49,041 nucleotides of DNA, taken from NCBI GenBank assembly GCA_028821455.1, contig JAPPGE010000086.1:1-49041 (forward strand), written 5' to 3'. Position 1 is the first letter of the stretch, and each line of letters starts with the position of its first letter. The notes below the pieces were generated by a model. It made no database searches, was not told the DNA's origin, and saw only the letters and a list, made by a program, of their open reading frames with translations. This document shows positions 36,440 to 45,117 of the stretch, piece by piece. This DNA is from a bacterium (lineage in GTDB: Bacteria > Pseudomonadota > Alphaproteobacteria > SP197). The position numbers were made by a program, and so were the translations under genes.

Positions 36440-37261
36440 ATGATAATGTCAAGGTTCTTCGCATGTGCCGTGGTCGTCCTCGGCCTCATCTCTGGCGGCG
36501 TGACCGCCGACGACAGGTCCATCATCGTCCAGTCGACGACCTCGACCCAGAATTCCGGTCTCTTCGATCACATCCTTCCCGATTTCAGTGATGCGACCGG
36601 AATCCTCGTCAAGGTCGTTGCCGTGGGCACCGGACAAGCCATCCGCAACTCCATGAACGGAGACGGCGATGTCCTGCTCGTGCATGCCCGCGATGCCGAA
36701 GAGGAATTCGTCGCCGGCGGCTACGGTGTCGAACGGTTCGACCTGATGTACAACGACTTCGTGATTGTCGGCCCCGCTGCCGACCCGGCGGGTGTTGGGG
36801 GCACCGCCGATGCCGGCGCCGCGTTCATGGAAATCGCACGCAACGGTCTTCCCTTCGCCTCCCGCGGTGACGATTCCGGCACCCACAAGAAGGAAATGGC
36901 CTTGTGGCGCACCGCGGGCTTCGACCCCACGGCGCACAGCGGCTCATGGTATCTCGAGACCGGCTCGGGCATGGGTGCCACTCTCAACGTGGCCGCCAAC
37001 GTCGGCGCCTACGTCCTGACGGACCGGGCCACATGGATCGCCTTCCAGAACCGCGGCAATCTCGCTCTTCTTGTCGAGGGCGACGAGATTCTCTTCAACC
37101 AGTACGGCGTGACGGTGGTGAATCCGGTGCGCTTTCCCCATGTTCGCGAGGAAGAGGCACGCCTCTTCGTCAACTGGCTCCTTTCGCCGTCGGGCCAGGC
37201 TTCAATTGCCTCCTACCGCATCGACGGAAGGCAGCTTTTCTTTCCCAACGCCCGTCCCTGA
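36440..37261 (+). CDS. tupA: Tungstate-binding periplasmic protein
   Basis: This 273-residue protein is the receptor of the transporter. A signal peptide (MIMSRFFACAVVVLGLISGG, cleavage after VTA) precedes the oxyanion-binding TTSTQNSG motif at 33-40, the hallmark of TupA and related receptors. RGDDSGTHKKEMALWRTAGF, the second ligand-binding part, is also intact. The ATG has GGAAGG 6 bases upstream. The order here is permease, ATPase, receptor (tupBCA); the receptor is often first in other bacteria. Substrate tungstate is strongly favoured over molybdate by family; affinity cannot be read. Confidence 0.9.
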   Translation: MIMSRFFACAVVVLGLISGGVTADDRSIIVQSTTSTQNSGLFDHILPDFSDATGILVKVVAVGTGQAIRNSMNGDGDVLLVHARDAEEEFVAGGYGVERFDLMYNDFVIVGPAADPAGVGGTADAGAAFMEIARNGLPFASRGDDSGTHKKEMALWRTAGFDPTAHSGSWYLETGSGMGATLNVAANVGAYVLTDRATWIAFQNRGNLALLVEGDEILFNQYGVTVVNPVRFPHVREEEARLFVNWLLSPSGQASIASYRIDGRQLFFPNARP

Positions 37262-37270
37262 TTCGTCACG

Positions 37271-38941
37271 TCACAGCGCACGCAAGGCGTCGGCGAGTCG
37301 TGGCAGCATCAGGGCGTCGTAGCGATCCTGGCCGGACGCGCTGTCGTGGGCGAAGCGGAAACAGGTGATGCCGTTGGCCAGGGGCTGGATGATCTGACCG
37401 CCGTAACCCCGCATGGTGGCGATCCTCATGGTCCGGCCGGACCGAGTGACGAGCGGCAGCTGCCACCAGGCAAGGTGATAGGTGATGTCGTTTCCGTCGG
37501 CGGTGACCGTCCCCGTCGGCAACCCTTTCATCATGGCGCCGTCGAGACATTCGCGCACCAGTGAAGGCTCCAGCAGTTGCGTTCCCTCGTGACGTCCGCC
37601 GCTCGACAGCAACCGCCCCAGCCGCCCCACGTCGTCAAGGCCGAGGAAGAGGCCGAAGGCGGTGACCGGCACGCCCCTGGCGCCGTCCTCCTCGAGGGTG
37701 CGGTTGATGTCCACCGGACCACAGCCAATGGGGCGCAGCACCTCGTGTTCGACCATGACGAAGAGATCGGCATCCGGACCACGGTTGTGCTTCCACACCG
37801 CATCCATGGCCGCGCCGGCAACGAAGAGGTCCTGGTCCCGGTAGCGCGCCACGACGCCCGGTCCCCAGGGATAGGAAGGCACACGGAACGCTTCGCGGAG
37901 CTTGTCCGCGCGACTGCGGGCGGCGTACCAGTTCTGATAGGCGCGGTAACAGGCGCCATCCGGACCGTCTGCCGAGGCGTACTCCGGTCCGGTGAGATTG
38001 TCGGCGTGGATGTCGCCGGTTTCGCCGGCGGTGCCGATGCCGGTCGCCATGGAAAGACAGTGACGGATGGTGACATCGCGCCAGCCGTCGTGATCCGCCG
38101 TGACGTCGAGGACATCGACGATACGGGTCTCGGCAACACCGGGACCAAGGTGATGGGCAAGGCGCATGAGCGCGGTGGTGGCGAATGCCGCCTTGGTCGC
38201 CGACCAGATGCCAAAGCGCATCGCGTGGGGGAACGGGTAGGGCCCGCGCCGTGTGGCGAACCCCGTCGTGTAGATGTGCCCGTCGATCACGAGGCCGCTG
38301 GTGATCTCGCTCTCGAGCATCGGATCGTCCAGCAGCGCCTGGAGCATATCCGCAGGAGCGATCTCGGAAATGTCGTGAATCGGCATGGGATGGACGCGGA
38401 CTGGCACGGTCGGCGGCCCTGCTGCCTCGTGGAACGACGCCTCCGCCACGCCCCAGAGGTCGAGACGTTCGGGAATGTGGTCGGGGAGCGTTTCAGTCAC
38501 CACCTGGATGACAAGATCTCGCACCTGCGCACCGTCCCAGGCGAACCGGGCCACCCCGTGGTGGCTGTCGTTCTCCCTCTCGCAGGAAAGCTGGAAAGGA
38601 AACGATGCGATGTCACAGGCACCTTCACCCCTCCAGATACGACCCTCGCCAACCATGATGTCCCAGTAACTCTGCGGATCGGGCCGGCGGTGCAGCCCCC
38701 TGTGCAACGGCAGAAGGTCATTGCCGTCCGTGCGGAATGCGAGATTGACGGCGGGGAACCGGGTCACGCCGCCACCCAGGGCGAAGTCGGCGTGAGCCGA
38801 AGCGTCGCTGGCCGCCAACGGGGATCCGTCGATGGCGAGGATGCCGTTGAAGGGATGGCGGCAGGGCCGGCGGTCCGCCGGCGGCGTGAACATCGCGATG
38901 GGCCAGGGGCCATCCTTCCGTGTGCCGTCCCGCCCGATCAT
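37271..38941 (-). CDS. Serine hydrolase of the beta-lactamase (class C/PBP-like) family
   Basis: The 556-residue protein has an unassigned N-terminal part (about 1-190, beta-rich) and a C-terminal serine-hydrolase domain with the S-x-x-K motif SATK at 247-250 (MRFGIWSATKAAFAT), followed by HCLSMATGIG and GVPVTAFGLFLGLDDVGRLG. The third motif is probably HLAWW near residue 510 rather than a strict KTG. Such proteins act as esterases, amidases or peptidases as often as they do as beta-lactamases. No signal peptide is visible, so it may be cytoplasmic. The ATG at 38941 is only 40 bases from the divergent SbmA-like start. Confidence 0.82.
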   Translation of the reverse strand: MIGRDGTRKDGPWPIAMFTPPADRRPCRHPFNGILAIDGSPLAASDASAHADFALGGGVTRFPAVNLAFRTDGNDLLPLHRGLHRRPDPQSYWDIMVGEGRIWRGEGACDIASFPFQLSCERENDSHHGVARFAWDGAQVRDLVIQVVTETLPDHIPERLDLWGVAEASFHEAAGPPTVPVRVHPMPIHDISEIAPADMLQALLDDPMLESEITSGLVIDGHIYTTGFATRRGPYPFPHAMRFGIWSATKAAFATTALMRLAHHLGPGVAETRIVDVLDVTADHDGWRDVTIRHCLSMATGIGTAGETGDIHADNLTGPEYASADGPDGACYRAYQNWYAARSRADKLREAFRVPSYPWGPGVVARYRDQDLFVAGAAMDAVWKHNRGPDADLFVMVEHEVLRPIGCGPVDINRTLEEDGARGVPVTAFGLFLGLDDVGRLGRLLSSGGRHEGTQLLEPSLVRECLDGAMMKGLPTGTVTADGNDITYHLAWWQLPLVTRSGRTMRIATMRGYGGQIIQPLANGITCFRFAHDSASGQDRYDALMLPRLADALRAL

Positions 38942-38981
38942 GGTGTTTCCCCGCCCGACACGAACGCGAAGGGGACGACGC

Positions 38982-39308
38982 ATGTTCCGGTCATTCTTTG
39001 CCAATCGGCGCTGGCTGCACTGGTCGATCCTCGGCAGTGCCACGATCCTCGGCGTCACCTGGTACAAGGTCCAGCTCGATGTCAAGATCTACGAGTGGTT
39101 CGGCGACTTCTATGACACCCTGCAGATCGCACTGACCGAGCCGGGAGCCATTGAGTTTTCCGACTTTCTCGGAAAGTGCGTCACTTATGCCGAAATCGCC
39201 GGCATCAACATCGTCGTCGAGCTCATCTCGATCTACAAACGCCTCAAGGCCTTCGAGGACTCCATCAAGCGCACGCAACGGATGCGCGGCCTGCCACAGA
39301 CCGCATGA
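38982..39308 (+). CDS. Internally deleted SbmA/BacA-family protein (108 residues)
   Basis: SbmA/BacA proteins are inner-membrane importers of peptides, ~340-410 residues long. Here residues 1-75 match the family start: MFRSFFANRRWLHWSILGSA, TWYKVQLDVKIYEWFGDFYD and the following helix. From residue ~76 the sequence jumps directly to ELISIYKRLKAFED, which in full-length proteins lies about 30 residues from the C-terminus. Roughly 230 middle residues are absent, yet the frame is kept and a ribosome binding site (AAGGGGA) precedes the ATG. The fusion point reads ATCGTCGTCGAGCTC, with a short GTCGTC repeat. It is probably non-functional as a transporter; an assembly collapse is also possible. Confidence 0.7.
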   Translation: MFRSFFANRRWLHWSILGSATILGVTWYKVQLDVKIYEWFGDFYDTLQIALTEPGAIEFSDFLGKCVTYAEIAGINIVVELISIYKRLKAFEDSIKRTQRMRGLPQTA

Positions 39309-39592
39309 TCACATGGGCTGCAGAAGCGGCAGCACGCCGTCAGGGGTCTCAGAGCTTGACCTGGAATGTGAGTGCTCTCCCCAGGGGTGTGGCGTTCCGC
39401 CGCGGCGTCCGACCTTCGTGAGGTCTTCAACGCGATCCGGGGCATGCCGGGGACGGGGTGTCAGTGGCGTGCCAATCCTCGGTTGCGTCCAGATGGCCCG
39501 CATCACTCGGGCGCGCAAGGAACGCGCTCCGGTGCATCGACACCTCAACCCGTCAACGCGATGAGCGATACCCCGAACCTGGAGGTGTGCCG

Positions 39593-40219
39593 TCAGCTGC
39601 AGAAGGGCCAGAACTGATACCAGGAATCGCAGCGATAGCGATCCTCGCACTGTGCGAGCTGCGACTTGTAGGCTTGGGCCGTATCCCTGACCCGCTCTGC
39701 GGTGCGCTGCACCTCCGGCTTTGATTCCCAGCTGCCGCGTCTGTAGCCACCCCGGCCTTCGTGATAGGCCAGATAGAGTCGGTACGCGTCGGTGCGGGGA
39801 ATGTCCAGTTCGCGCCAGGTCTTGTAATTGTACCATCCGATGAAGTCGAGCGCGTCCTCCATGTCGGAACGGCTTCGGAACAGCCAGCCACGCTCTGCCT
39901 CGTACTCCGACCACACCGGGTCCTGAGCCTGTGCGTAGCCCTTCGCCGAGGAAACACGCCCCCAGGGGATGATCCACAGGAGCCACTCGCGCGGAGGGCG
40001 CGCGTCGGACTGGAAGCTCGACTCGTGGCGCACGAAGGCCATCTGGATGTTCACCGGCGTGCCCCACCTGCTCGCCGAGAGGCGAGCGTAGTCGTACCAG
40101 TCGGGATACTGCTCGAAGATCGCGCACACATTCTCCTGCTGCGAGGGCGGAGTGGTGGCACATCCTGCCATCAGCAGGGTCACCGCAAAGGCAAGGAAAC
40201 TCGCTTTGACAGACTTCAT
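39593..40219 (-). CDS. Lysozyme-like (SLT-domain) lipoprotein
   Basis: The 208-residue protein starts with a lipoprotein signal (MKSVKASFLAFAVTLLMAGC) whose lipobox cysteine is C20, so it is anchored in a membrane facing the periplasm. The catalytic-fold region includes NIQMAFVRHESSFQSDARPP with a likely catalytic Glu at 66, then SSAKGYAQAQDPVWSEYE, and LYLAYHEGRGGYRRGSW. This resembles small SLT-type transglycosylases that cleave peptidoglycan. No partner gene is evident. The gap to the GFA genes (40220-40436) contains nothing recognisable. Confidence 0.78.
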   Translation of the reverse strand: MKSVKASFLAFAVTLLMAGCATTPPSQQENVCAIFEQYPDWYDYARLSASRWGTPVNIQMAFVRHESSFQSDARPPREWLLWIIPWGRVSSAKGYAQAQDPVWSEYEAERGWLFRSRSDMEDALDFIGWYNYKTWRELDIPRTDAYRLYLAYHEGRGGYRRGSWESKPEVQRTAERVRDTAQAYKSQLAQCEDRYRCDSWYQFWPFCS

Positions 40220-40436
40220 GGCAGCAGCTGTCCCGGCTCGGTACGCACGCCGGAACAGTAACCCCCATGTGCCTCGAGCAACAGCCCGACGGACGGCGCG
40301 CCGCCGCGAATGGCACCCGTGCCCGCTCCCCCAGGCCGGAATGACCCGGCGAACATGTTGGAGGTCGCGGTCATGTCCATGCGACCGGGTACGCCGATCT
40401 CCTCGAAGCAGGATCGCAATGTCCTAGGTCACGCTC

Positions 40437-40838
40437 CTAGGCCTCTTCCGATTGTGGGAGGATGTCATCAAGGTGAAGCCACGGCAGCTTCGAAGAAACG
40501 AAGATGTGGCGCTCCCGGTTCCCGGCTCCCGGGTGAACCGGCTCGTCGAGAATCGCCGGCATGAACCAGCGGTCGTCCGGCTGATAGGCGACGTCGATGA
40601 CAATCTGGCAACCGCACCGCCGGCAGAACGATCGCGTGACACCGGGCGAAGATTCATAGCGCGAGAGCATGTCCTCGCCCTTCATCAGAGTCATGGCCGA
40701 ACGCGCTACCACCGCATAGGTGGCGAACGCCGTGCCGTGGACCCTGCGGCACATGGAGCAGTGACAGTGGTAGAGGTCCGATGCCGGTGCACTGACCTCG
40801 AAACGCACGGTGCCGCACAGACAGCCACCCCGCATCAT
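40437..40838 (-). CDS. GFA-family zinc protein, copy 1
   Basis: The 133-residue protein has the glutathione-dependent formaldehyde-activating (GFA/CENP-V) fold: GGCLCGTVRFEV, LYHCHCSMCRRVHGTAF, and the second zinc site FCRRCGCQI. Founding members speed the addition of glutathione to formaldehyde, but the activity of most members is unproven. The ATG at 40838 overlaps the stop of the next GFA gene (ATGA), making this the last of three coupled genes. It differs from the other two mainly in the C-terminal half (HIFVSSKLPWLHLDDILPQS). Confidence 0.87.
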   Translation of the reverse strand: MMRGGCLCGTVRFEVSAPASDLYHCHCSMCRRVHGTAFATYAVVARSAMTLMKGEDMLSRYESSPGVTRSFCRRCGCQIVIDVAYQPDDRWFMPAILDEPVHPGAGNRERHIFVSSKLPWLHLDDILPQSEEA

Positions 40839-41242
40839 GATCCGAACTCCGTCACCTTCTCGAGGGCATCGTCGGGTTCGTACCAGCCGCACCGGGATTC
40901 CCAGAAAATGTGTCGCTCCCTGCCTTCGCGGCCGCCGGGGTCGGCGCCGTCATCGAGCGTGCCTACCGACAAGGAGATCTCGTTTCCCAATTCGGCGAAG
41001 AGATGGCATCCGCAGTGACGGCAGAACCGTCGCTTCAGGGCCGGTGATGAGCGGTAGGTGGCGAGGGAATCCTCACCCGCCAGCAAGTGGAAGCCCGAGC
41101 GTTCGACACTGGCATAGGTGAGGTAGACCGCGCCCTGGCACTTGCGGCAGATCGAGCAGTGGCAGTGATAGAAATCGTGGATCTCTCCCGTCAGCTCGTA
41201 GCGCACGGTGCCGCACAGGCACCCTCCCGTCGTCATCGTCAC
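40835..41242 (-). CDS. GFA-family zinc protein, copy 2
   Basis: The 135-residue protein carries GGCLCGTVRYEL, FYHCHCSICRKCQGAVYLTY and RRFCRHCGCHLFAEL, the complete set of zinc-binding cysteines for the GFA fold. It ends with RHIFWESRCGWYEPDDALEK, shared closely with copy 3. Overlaps of 4 bases on both sides tie it to its neighbours, so the three are made from one mRNA with coupled translation. The role is inferred only from the family; the true substrate may be another thiol adduct. Confidence 0.87.
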   Translation of the reverse strand: MTMTTGGCLCGTVRYELTGEIHDFYHCHCSICRKCQGAVYLTYASVERSGFHLLAGEDSLATYRSSPALKRRFCRHCGCHLFAELGNEISLSVGTLDDGADPGGREGRERHIFWESRCGWYEPDDALEKVTEFGS

Positions 41243-41646
41243 GTCTCCCCGTAGCCCTCGACACGCGCCGCACCATCGCCAGGATCATGCCAGGTCACCC
41301 GCGATTCCCAGAAGATGTGCCGTTCGCTCGCCGGATCATGGTCCGGCGTCTCGCCCTGATCGAGGTTGCCAAGGCACAGGAAAACCATGTCGCCGTCTCC
41401 GGGAGTCTCGGCGAACACCTGCCCGCCGCAGGTCGCACAGAATCGGCGGCTGATCGCGTCCGAACTCCGGTACTCACGCAGGAACTCCCCGCCTTCAATC
41501 TTCAGGTCGTCGCGGGCAACGCCCCCGAAGCTCACGAACAGCGCTCCATGCAGTTTCCGGCACATCGAGCAGTGACAGTGACTCACATGATCTAACTGGC
41601 CGGTCACCTCGTACCTCACCGCCCCGCACTGGCACGACCCCCGCAT
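41239..41646 (-). CDS. GFA-family zinc protein, copy 3
   Basis: The first gene of the tandem set encodes 135 residues with GSCQCGAVRYEVTG, VSHCHCSMCRKLHGALF and RRFCATCGGQVFAE. The first zinc motif is CQC and the fold is otherwise complete. The ATG at 41646 starts the leftward trio; its promoter should lie in the 400-base gap to the right, but I see no strong box. The three copies are clearly diverged from each other, so the tandem is old and each copy may have its own role. Confidence 0.87.
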   Translation of the reverse strand: MRGSCQCGAVRYEVTGQLDHVSHCHCSMCRKLHGALFVSFGGVARDDLKIEGGEFLREYRSSDAISRRFCATCGGQVFAETPGDGDMVFLCLGNLDQGETPDHDPASERHIFWESRVTWHDPGDGAARVEGYGET

Positions 41647-42047
41647 CCCGACACCTCCTCAGCCATTTGCATGACCAACACTACGGGACGGAAAGGACCA
41701 TGAATACACTTTCCAAAGACATGGTCCGTCCCTCAAGGGGCATTGCATCGCCCTTGTTGCAGAGGGACCGCTGCTCTTCAGCGTTGCTCAGCCTTCTTCG
41801 TCGTCGGCTGAAGTACGTCAATTGCTGGTCTCTTGTCCCGGTTCCATTGGCTCGATCACGGAGTTTCACCCGGGCCGCCACACAGGCGGAGCGCCCGCAC
41901 CATGTCGAGGAACGTCCGGCCGATGCTGTTGCAGTCCCAGATCACCGAATCGGCACGGCACCTCACATCCATGCGGACACAGCGATCGCGAACGTGATCC
42001 GGAGATGCCTCAGGATGTGCGACTGCGAATGAACCCGTCGTGCATGG
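41647..42047. other. Gap between the GFA genes and ChaC
   Basis: No recognisable gene is seen in these ~400 bases. Short minus-strand frames (one including TYFSRRRRRLSNAEEQRSLC) have no family likeness. Composition is somewhat lower in GC than the genes on either side. The region should hold the GFA promoter. Confidence 0.35.
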
Positions 42048-42722
42048 TCAGCGCAGTTCGCGGGCGGCATCGAGAAGTGTATGCATGGCGCCGGAGGTCT
42101 GGCCGATGGCGTCGAGGATGCGGACGGTGTTCTCGAGGTAGTCGATGCAGGGACCGAGCGGACCTTCGGCAAGGGCGATGTGGCGCGCCTGGACGTCAAG
42201 GGGGATGGCGTGGCCGTAGCGTTCGTAGGCACGGTTGATGGCGAAGCTGGTGGCCGGCACCACGCGGTCTCCGAGATCGGCCATGACCCAGATCGGCCGA
42301 TAGGCGCCGGCGAACATCTCGCGGCGCCACAGTAGGCGAGTCTCGCTGTCGATCCTCTCGGCGGCGATGCGCAGCGCGATGCCCCTGACCGAACCGCCCG
42401 GCTCGAGACCGAGTGAGAGACCCGGAAAGTCGGGCGTTCCCCTGCCGATGGCAAGCCACAGACTGAAGCGCCGGTGCCAGCCCCGCACAAGGGCCGGATG
42501 GGAGCCGGCGACCTCGAAGGCGGGGTTCCACATCAACGAACCGAAACCGAAGACGTAGAGGTCGTCGGATGGGGGATGGCGGCGAAGATGGTCTCGCCTG
42601 TTTTGCTCCCGCTCGTCTTCCGGCGTGGGTGTGACGAGTCCTTGTTCGACCGCCTTCTGCATGGGCGGTGAAACACGGTCATCCATGAGGGTTTCACGGG
42701 TGATTTCGAAACGTTCGCTCAC
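42048..42722 (-). CDS. ChaC-type gamma-glutamylcyclotransferase
   Basis: ChaC enzymes cleave glutathione to 5-oxoproline and Cys-Gly in the cytoplasm. The 224-residue product has the defining YVFGFGSLMWNP at 56-67, followed by VRGWHRRFSLWLAIGRGTPD and the strand with a likely catalytic Glu in LLWRREMFAGAY. The first ~50 residues are a polar extension that appears in some alphaproteobacterial members. The ATG overlaps the M81 peptidase stop by 4 bases, so this is the last gene of a four-gene coupled operon. Other gamma-glutamyl substrates cannot be excluded. Confidence 0.87.
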   Translation of the reverse strand: MSERFEITRETLMDDRVSPPMQKAVEQGLVTPTPEDEREQNRRDHLRRHPPSDDLYVFGFGSLMWNPAFEVAGSHPALVRGWHRRFSLWLAIGRGTPDFPGLSLGLEPGGSVRGIALRIAAERIDSETRLLWRREMFAGAYRPIWVMADLGDRVVPATSFAINRAYERYGHAIPLDVQARHIALAEGPLGPCIDYLENTVRILDAIGQTSGAMHTLLDAARELR

Positions 42723-44197
42723 GGGTCGAGAGGATAGAGCGGGCGGCGGACGTGACGATAGGTGAAGCGGGAGAGATCCGGTGTCGCCAGGGCGCCTGAA
42801 TCGCAGACGATCACTCTCTCCGCCATGGGCTCGTAGGCGGCCCTGAAATGCTGCATGGACTTCAGGGCGACCGTCTTCTTCCTGCGGGGATCGATGCCGT
42901 GGGCGAGAAACTGCTGGAGATCGATGATCTGCATGAGATTGGACACCACCAGCACGTCGATGCCGCCGGTGCGGAACACCGCCGTCGGCCCGAAGCTCTT
43001 CGTCATGCCGGCAAACATCGGGCCGTCAAGGACCGTGACACCATCGCTCGTTGCGATCACCTCGCCGGAAAGATCGAGCGGCGGACCGCCGAAGGAGGGG
43101 TCGGTCTTGCCGCCCAGCGGCAGGGTCATGAGTGCGCCGGCACCGGCCGCCACGAGCGTTGCGGCGGCGGCTGGATCGTGGAGGGCGCCGAAGCAGGCCT
43201 CATCCAGGCCGGCATCGAGCATTGCCTTCAGCAGATTCGTCGCATCACCGTAGGCACCGGCGCCCGGGTTGTCGGCATAGTCGGCAATGACGAGCGGCTT
43301 GCCCGTGTGATTGAAGCGCCGGGCAATGTCGGCAGCCTCCGCGACGTCAAGGTATCGATTGTTGACGACGTCCCGGGTCTCCCAGATGTCCGCCATGAGA
43401 TCGTCCGCCATCTCCTGGAACACCGGGTCATCCCCGTCGCCCGTCACCGTCACGCTTGGCCCGACGTCGTGGATGTCGGCCTGACTGAAACCGGCATTGA
43501 TCGAGATGTCGAGGATCCCGGGATGGTCCGCCATGAACCGGGCGGCCTTGGCCTGGAGCGCGATCATTGGCTCGACATCGGTGCGCCCGCCGTCGGCGCC
43601 CTGGAGCATGGCACGCCGGCTGAAGAAAACCCGTGGCACAATGTCACCGCCCATCGCCCGGTGCAGGAGGTCGCCGGCCCGTCGCGCCCGCGCTCGCATG
43701 TCGATGTGCGGGTAGGTGAGATAGCTGCAGAGGATGTCCACCCTCTCAGCGAATGCCGGGGCCACGTTTGCGTGGAGATCGAGCGTGCAGCAGATGGGAA
43801 CGTGCGTGATCTCGCGCAGGCGGCGGACCACTTCGCCCTCCGCATCCTCATGAGCGTCGCTGACCATGGCGCCGTGCAGGGCCAGGGCGATACCATCGAC
43901 GGGCCATGATTGCTTCAGGCCTGCCGTGATGAGGCCGACAACGTGCTCGAAGGCGTCATCCGTCACCCTGCCCAGCGGATTGGCCATGGCGGCAACGGTG
44001 AAGACGAGCTCCCAGCCATGGTCCCGGGCAGCATCCATGTAGCCTGCTGTTTCGGTGTTGGTGTTCTCGAGACGCGACATGATCTCGTCGCCGCCACGGG
44101 CCAGAACCAGACGCTCGAAGGCGGCAAGATCGGTGGCAAGGCAGGCAAAGGTGTTGGTCTCGTGCATGAACTGGGCCGTCAGCACGCGAAAGGTCAT
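42719..44197 (-). CDS. M81-family metallopeptidase (MlrC-like)
   Basis: The 492-residue protein starts MTFRVLTAQFMHETNTFACL, the conserved opening of the M81/microcystinase C family, followed by ALALHGAMVSDAHEDAEGEV and CTLDLHANVAPAFAERVDIL, which hold metal-ligand candidates. The C-terminal MlrC domain includes VIADYADNPGAGAYGDATNL and VLDGPMFAGM. MlrC acts on linearised microcystin in Sphingomonads, but most members act on unknown peptides or amides. Both ends overlap neighbours (4 bases each), tying it to the desaturase and ChaC. Confidence 0.88.
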   Translation of the reverse strand: MTFRVLTAQFMHETNTFACLATDLAAFERLVLARGGDEIMSRLENTNTETAGYMDAARDHGWELVFTVAAMANPLGRVTDDAFEHVVGLITAGLKQSWPVDGIALALHGAMVSDAHEDAEGEVVRRLREITHVPICCTLDLHANVAPAFAERVDILCSYLTYPHIDMRARARRAGDLLHRAMGGDIVPRVFFSRRAMLQGADGGRTDVEPMIALQAKAARFMADHPGILDISINAGFSQADIHDVGPSVTVTGDGDDPVFQEMADDLMADIWETRDVVNNRYLDVAEAADIARRFNHTGKPLVIADYADNPGAGAYGDATNLLKAMLDAGLDEACFGALHDPAAAATLVAAGAGALMTLPLGGKTDPSFGGPPLDLSGEVIATSDGVTVLDGPMFAGMTKSFGPTAVFRTGGIDVLVVSNLMQIIDLQQFLAHGIDPRRKKTVALKSMQHFRAAYEPMAERVIVCDSGALATPDLSRFTYRHVRRPLYPLDP

Positions 44198-45117
44198 CGC
44201 CGGGGCTCCGGAGAGACGCTCGCCCAGTACTCGCGCGCAAAGGCGAGATAGCCCGCAATGACATGGCCGTGGCGCGGGGCGATGCGGTCGAATGCCCTGT
44301 GGAGGGCGTGGAAGGGAATGGACGGGAAGACGTGGTGCTCGGTGTGATAGGGCATCTGCCAGGCGAGCCAGCGCATCACGGCGTTGGTTCTCATGGTGCG
44401 CGTGTTGTCGAGCATGTTGGCGTCGAAGGGAAGCAGCGTGTGCTCGGCCATGAGGTAGAGCCTGAGCGACCAGGCCGAAAGAACCAGGGGAATGATCCAG
44501 TAGAGAAGCGGCACCGGATCGGCCGCCCAGACGGCTGCGGCAAGGATCGCGATGTAGCCCGCAAGATAGAGACGTGCCTGGAGGATGCAGGCTCGGCGAG
44601 CCGCATCATCGGGCACGAAGCGGTCCGTCACCCGGCCCGACGCGAGGCGCACCAGGGTCTTCAAGGAACTCCACCAGAAGGACTCGAGGCCGGAAAGGTA
44701 GAAGAGGAAGGAAAGGCGCGTCGCCGGCTTCGGCGTGTCGAGTTCGGGATCGGTACCCTCGATGTGCGTGAAGCGATGATGTTCGAAGTGAAAGTAGCGG
44801 AACCATGTCGAGGGCAGGAAGACGACGAACCCGGTGATCCAGGCCACCGCGTCGTTGAGCCATCGCGAACGAAAGACCGTGCGGTGAATGGTCTCGTGGA
44901 GAGGACAGAAGAGAAAGGTGAGCAGGATGCCGAGTACGATCTCGGCCGGGACCAGAAGCCACCACGTCCCGGCCGTCAGCCACACCAGACCTGCGGCGGC
45001 GGCAATCGCGCCAAGGTGGGAGGCAAGCTGGACCAGCCCCTTCACGTCCGACCGCTTCGAAAGGGCGCGAACCTCGCTGAAGGAACAGATGTCCCTGACG
45101 GCGACAAATCCTTCCAT
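44194..45117 (-). CDS. Membrane fatty-acid-desaturase-type di-iron oxygenase
   Basis: The 307-residue protein has four hydrophobic segments and the three histidine boxes of the integral-membrane desaturase/hydroxylase superfamily: HETIH (74-78), HFEHHRFTH (110-118) and YHTEHH near 263. These bind two irons that use O2 to desaturate or hydroxylate an alkyl chain, with electrons from a reductase not present here. Whether the substrate is a lipid is unknown; similar proteins act on carotenoids and sterols. The ATG shares one base with the stop of the 2OG oxygenase (TGATG), and the stop overlaps the M81 gene. Confidence 0.87.
   Translation of the reverse strand: MEGFVAVRDICSFSEVRALSKRSDVKGLVQLASHLGAIAAAAGLVWLTAGTWWLLVPAEIVLGILLTFLFCPLHETIHRTVFRSRWLNDAVAWITGFVVFLPSTWFRYFHFEHHRFTHIEGTDPELDTPKPATRLSFLFYLSGLESFWWSSLKTLVRLASGRVTDRFVPDDAARRACILQARLYLAGYIAILAAAVWAADPVPLLYWIIPLVLSAWSLRLYLMAEHTLLPFDANMLDNTRTMRTNAVMRWLAWQMPYHTEHHVFPSIPFHALHRAFDRIAPRHGHVIAGYLAFAREYWASVSPEPRR

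Noticed and set aside
37271..38941. Antibiotic-resistance beta-lactamase
   Set aside because: It has SATK but an unusual long N-terminal part, no signal peptide and no strict KTG, so a general serine hydrolase is the safer call.
37577..39115. 512-codon plus-strand frame opposite the serine hydrolase
   Set aside because: The minus-strand product carries the SATK motif and family features; the plus frame is a shadow.
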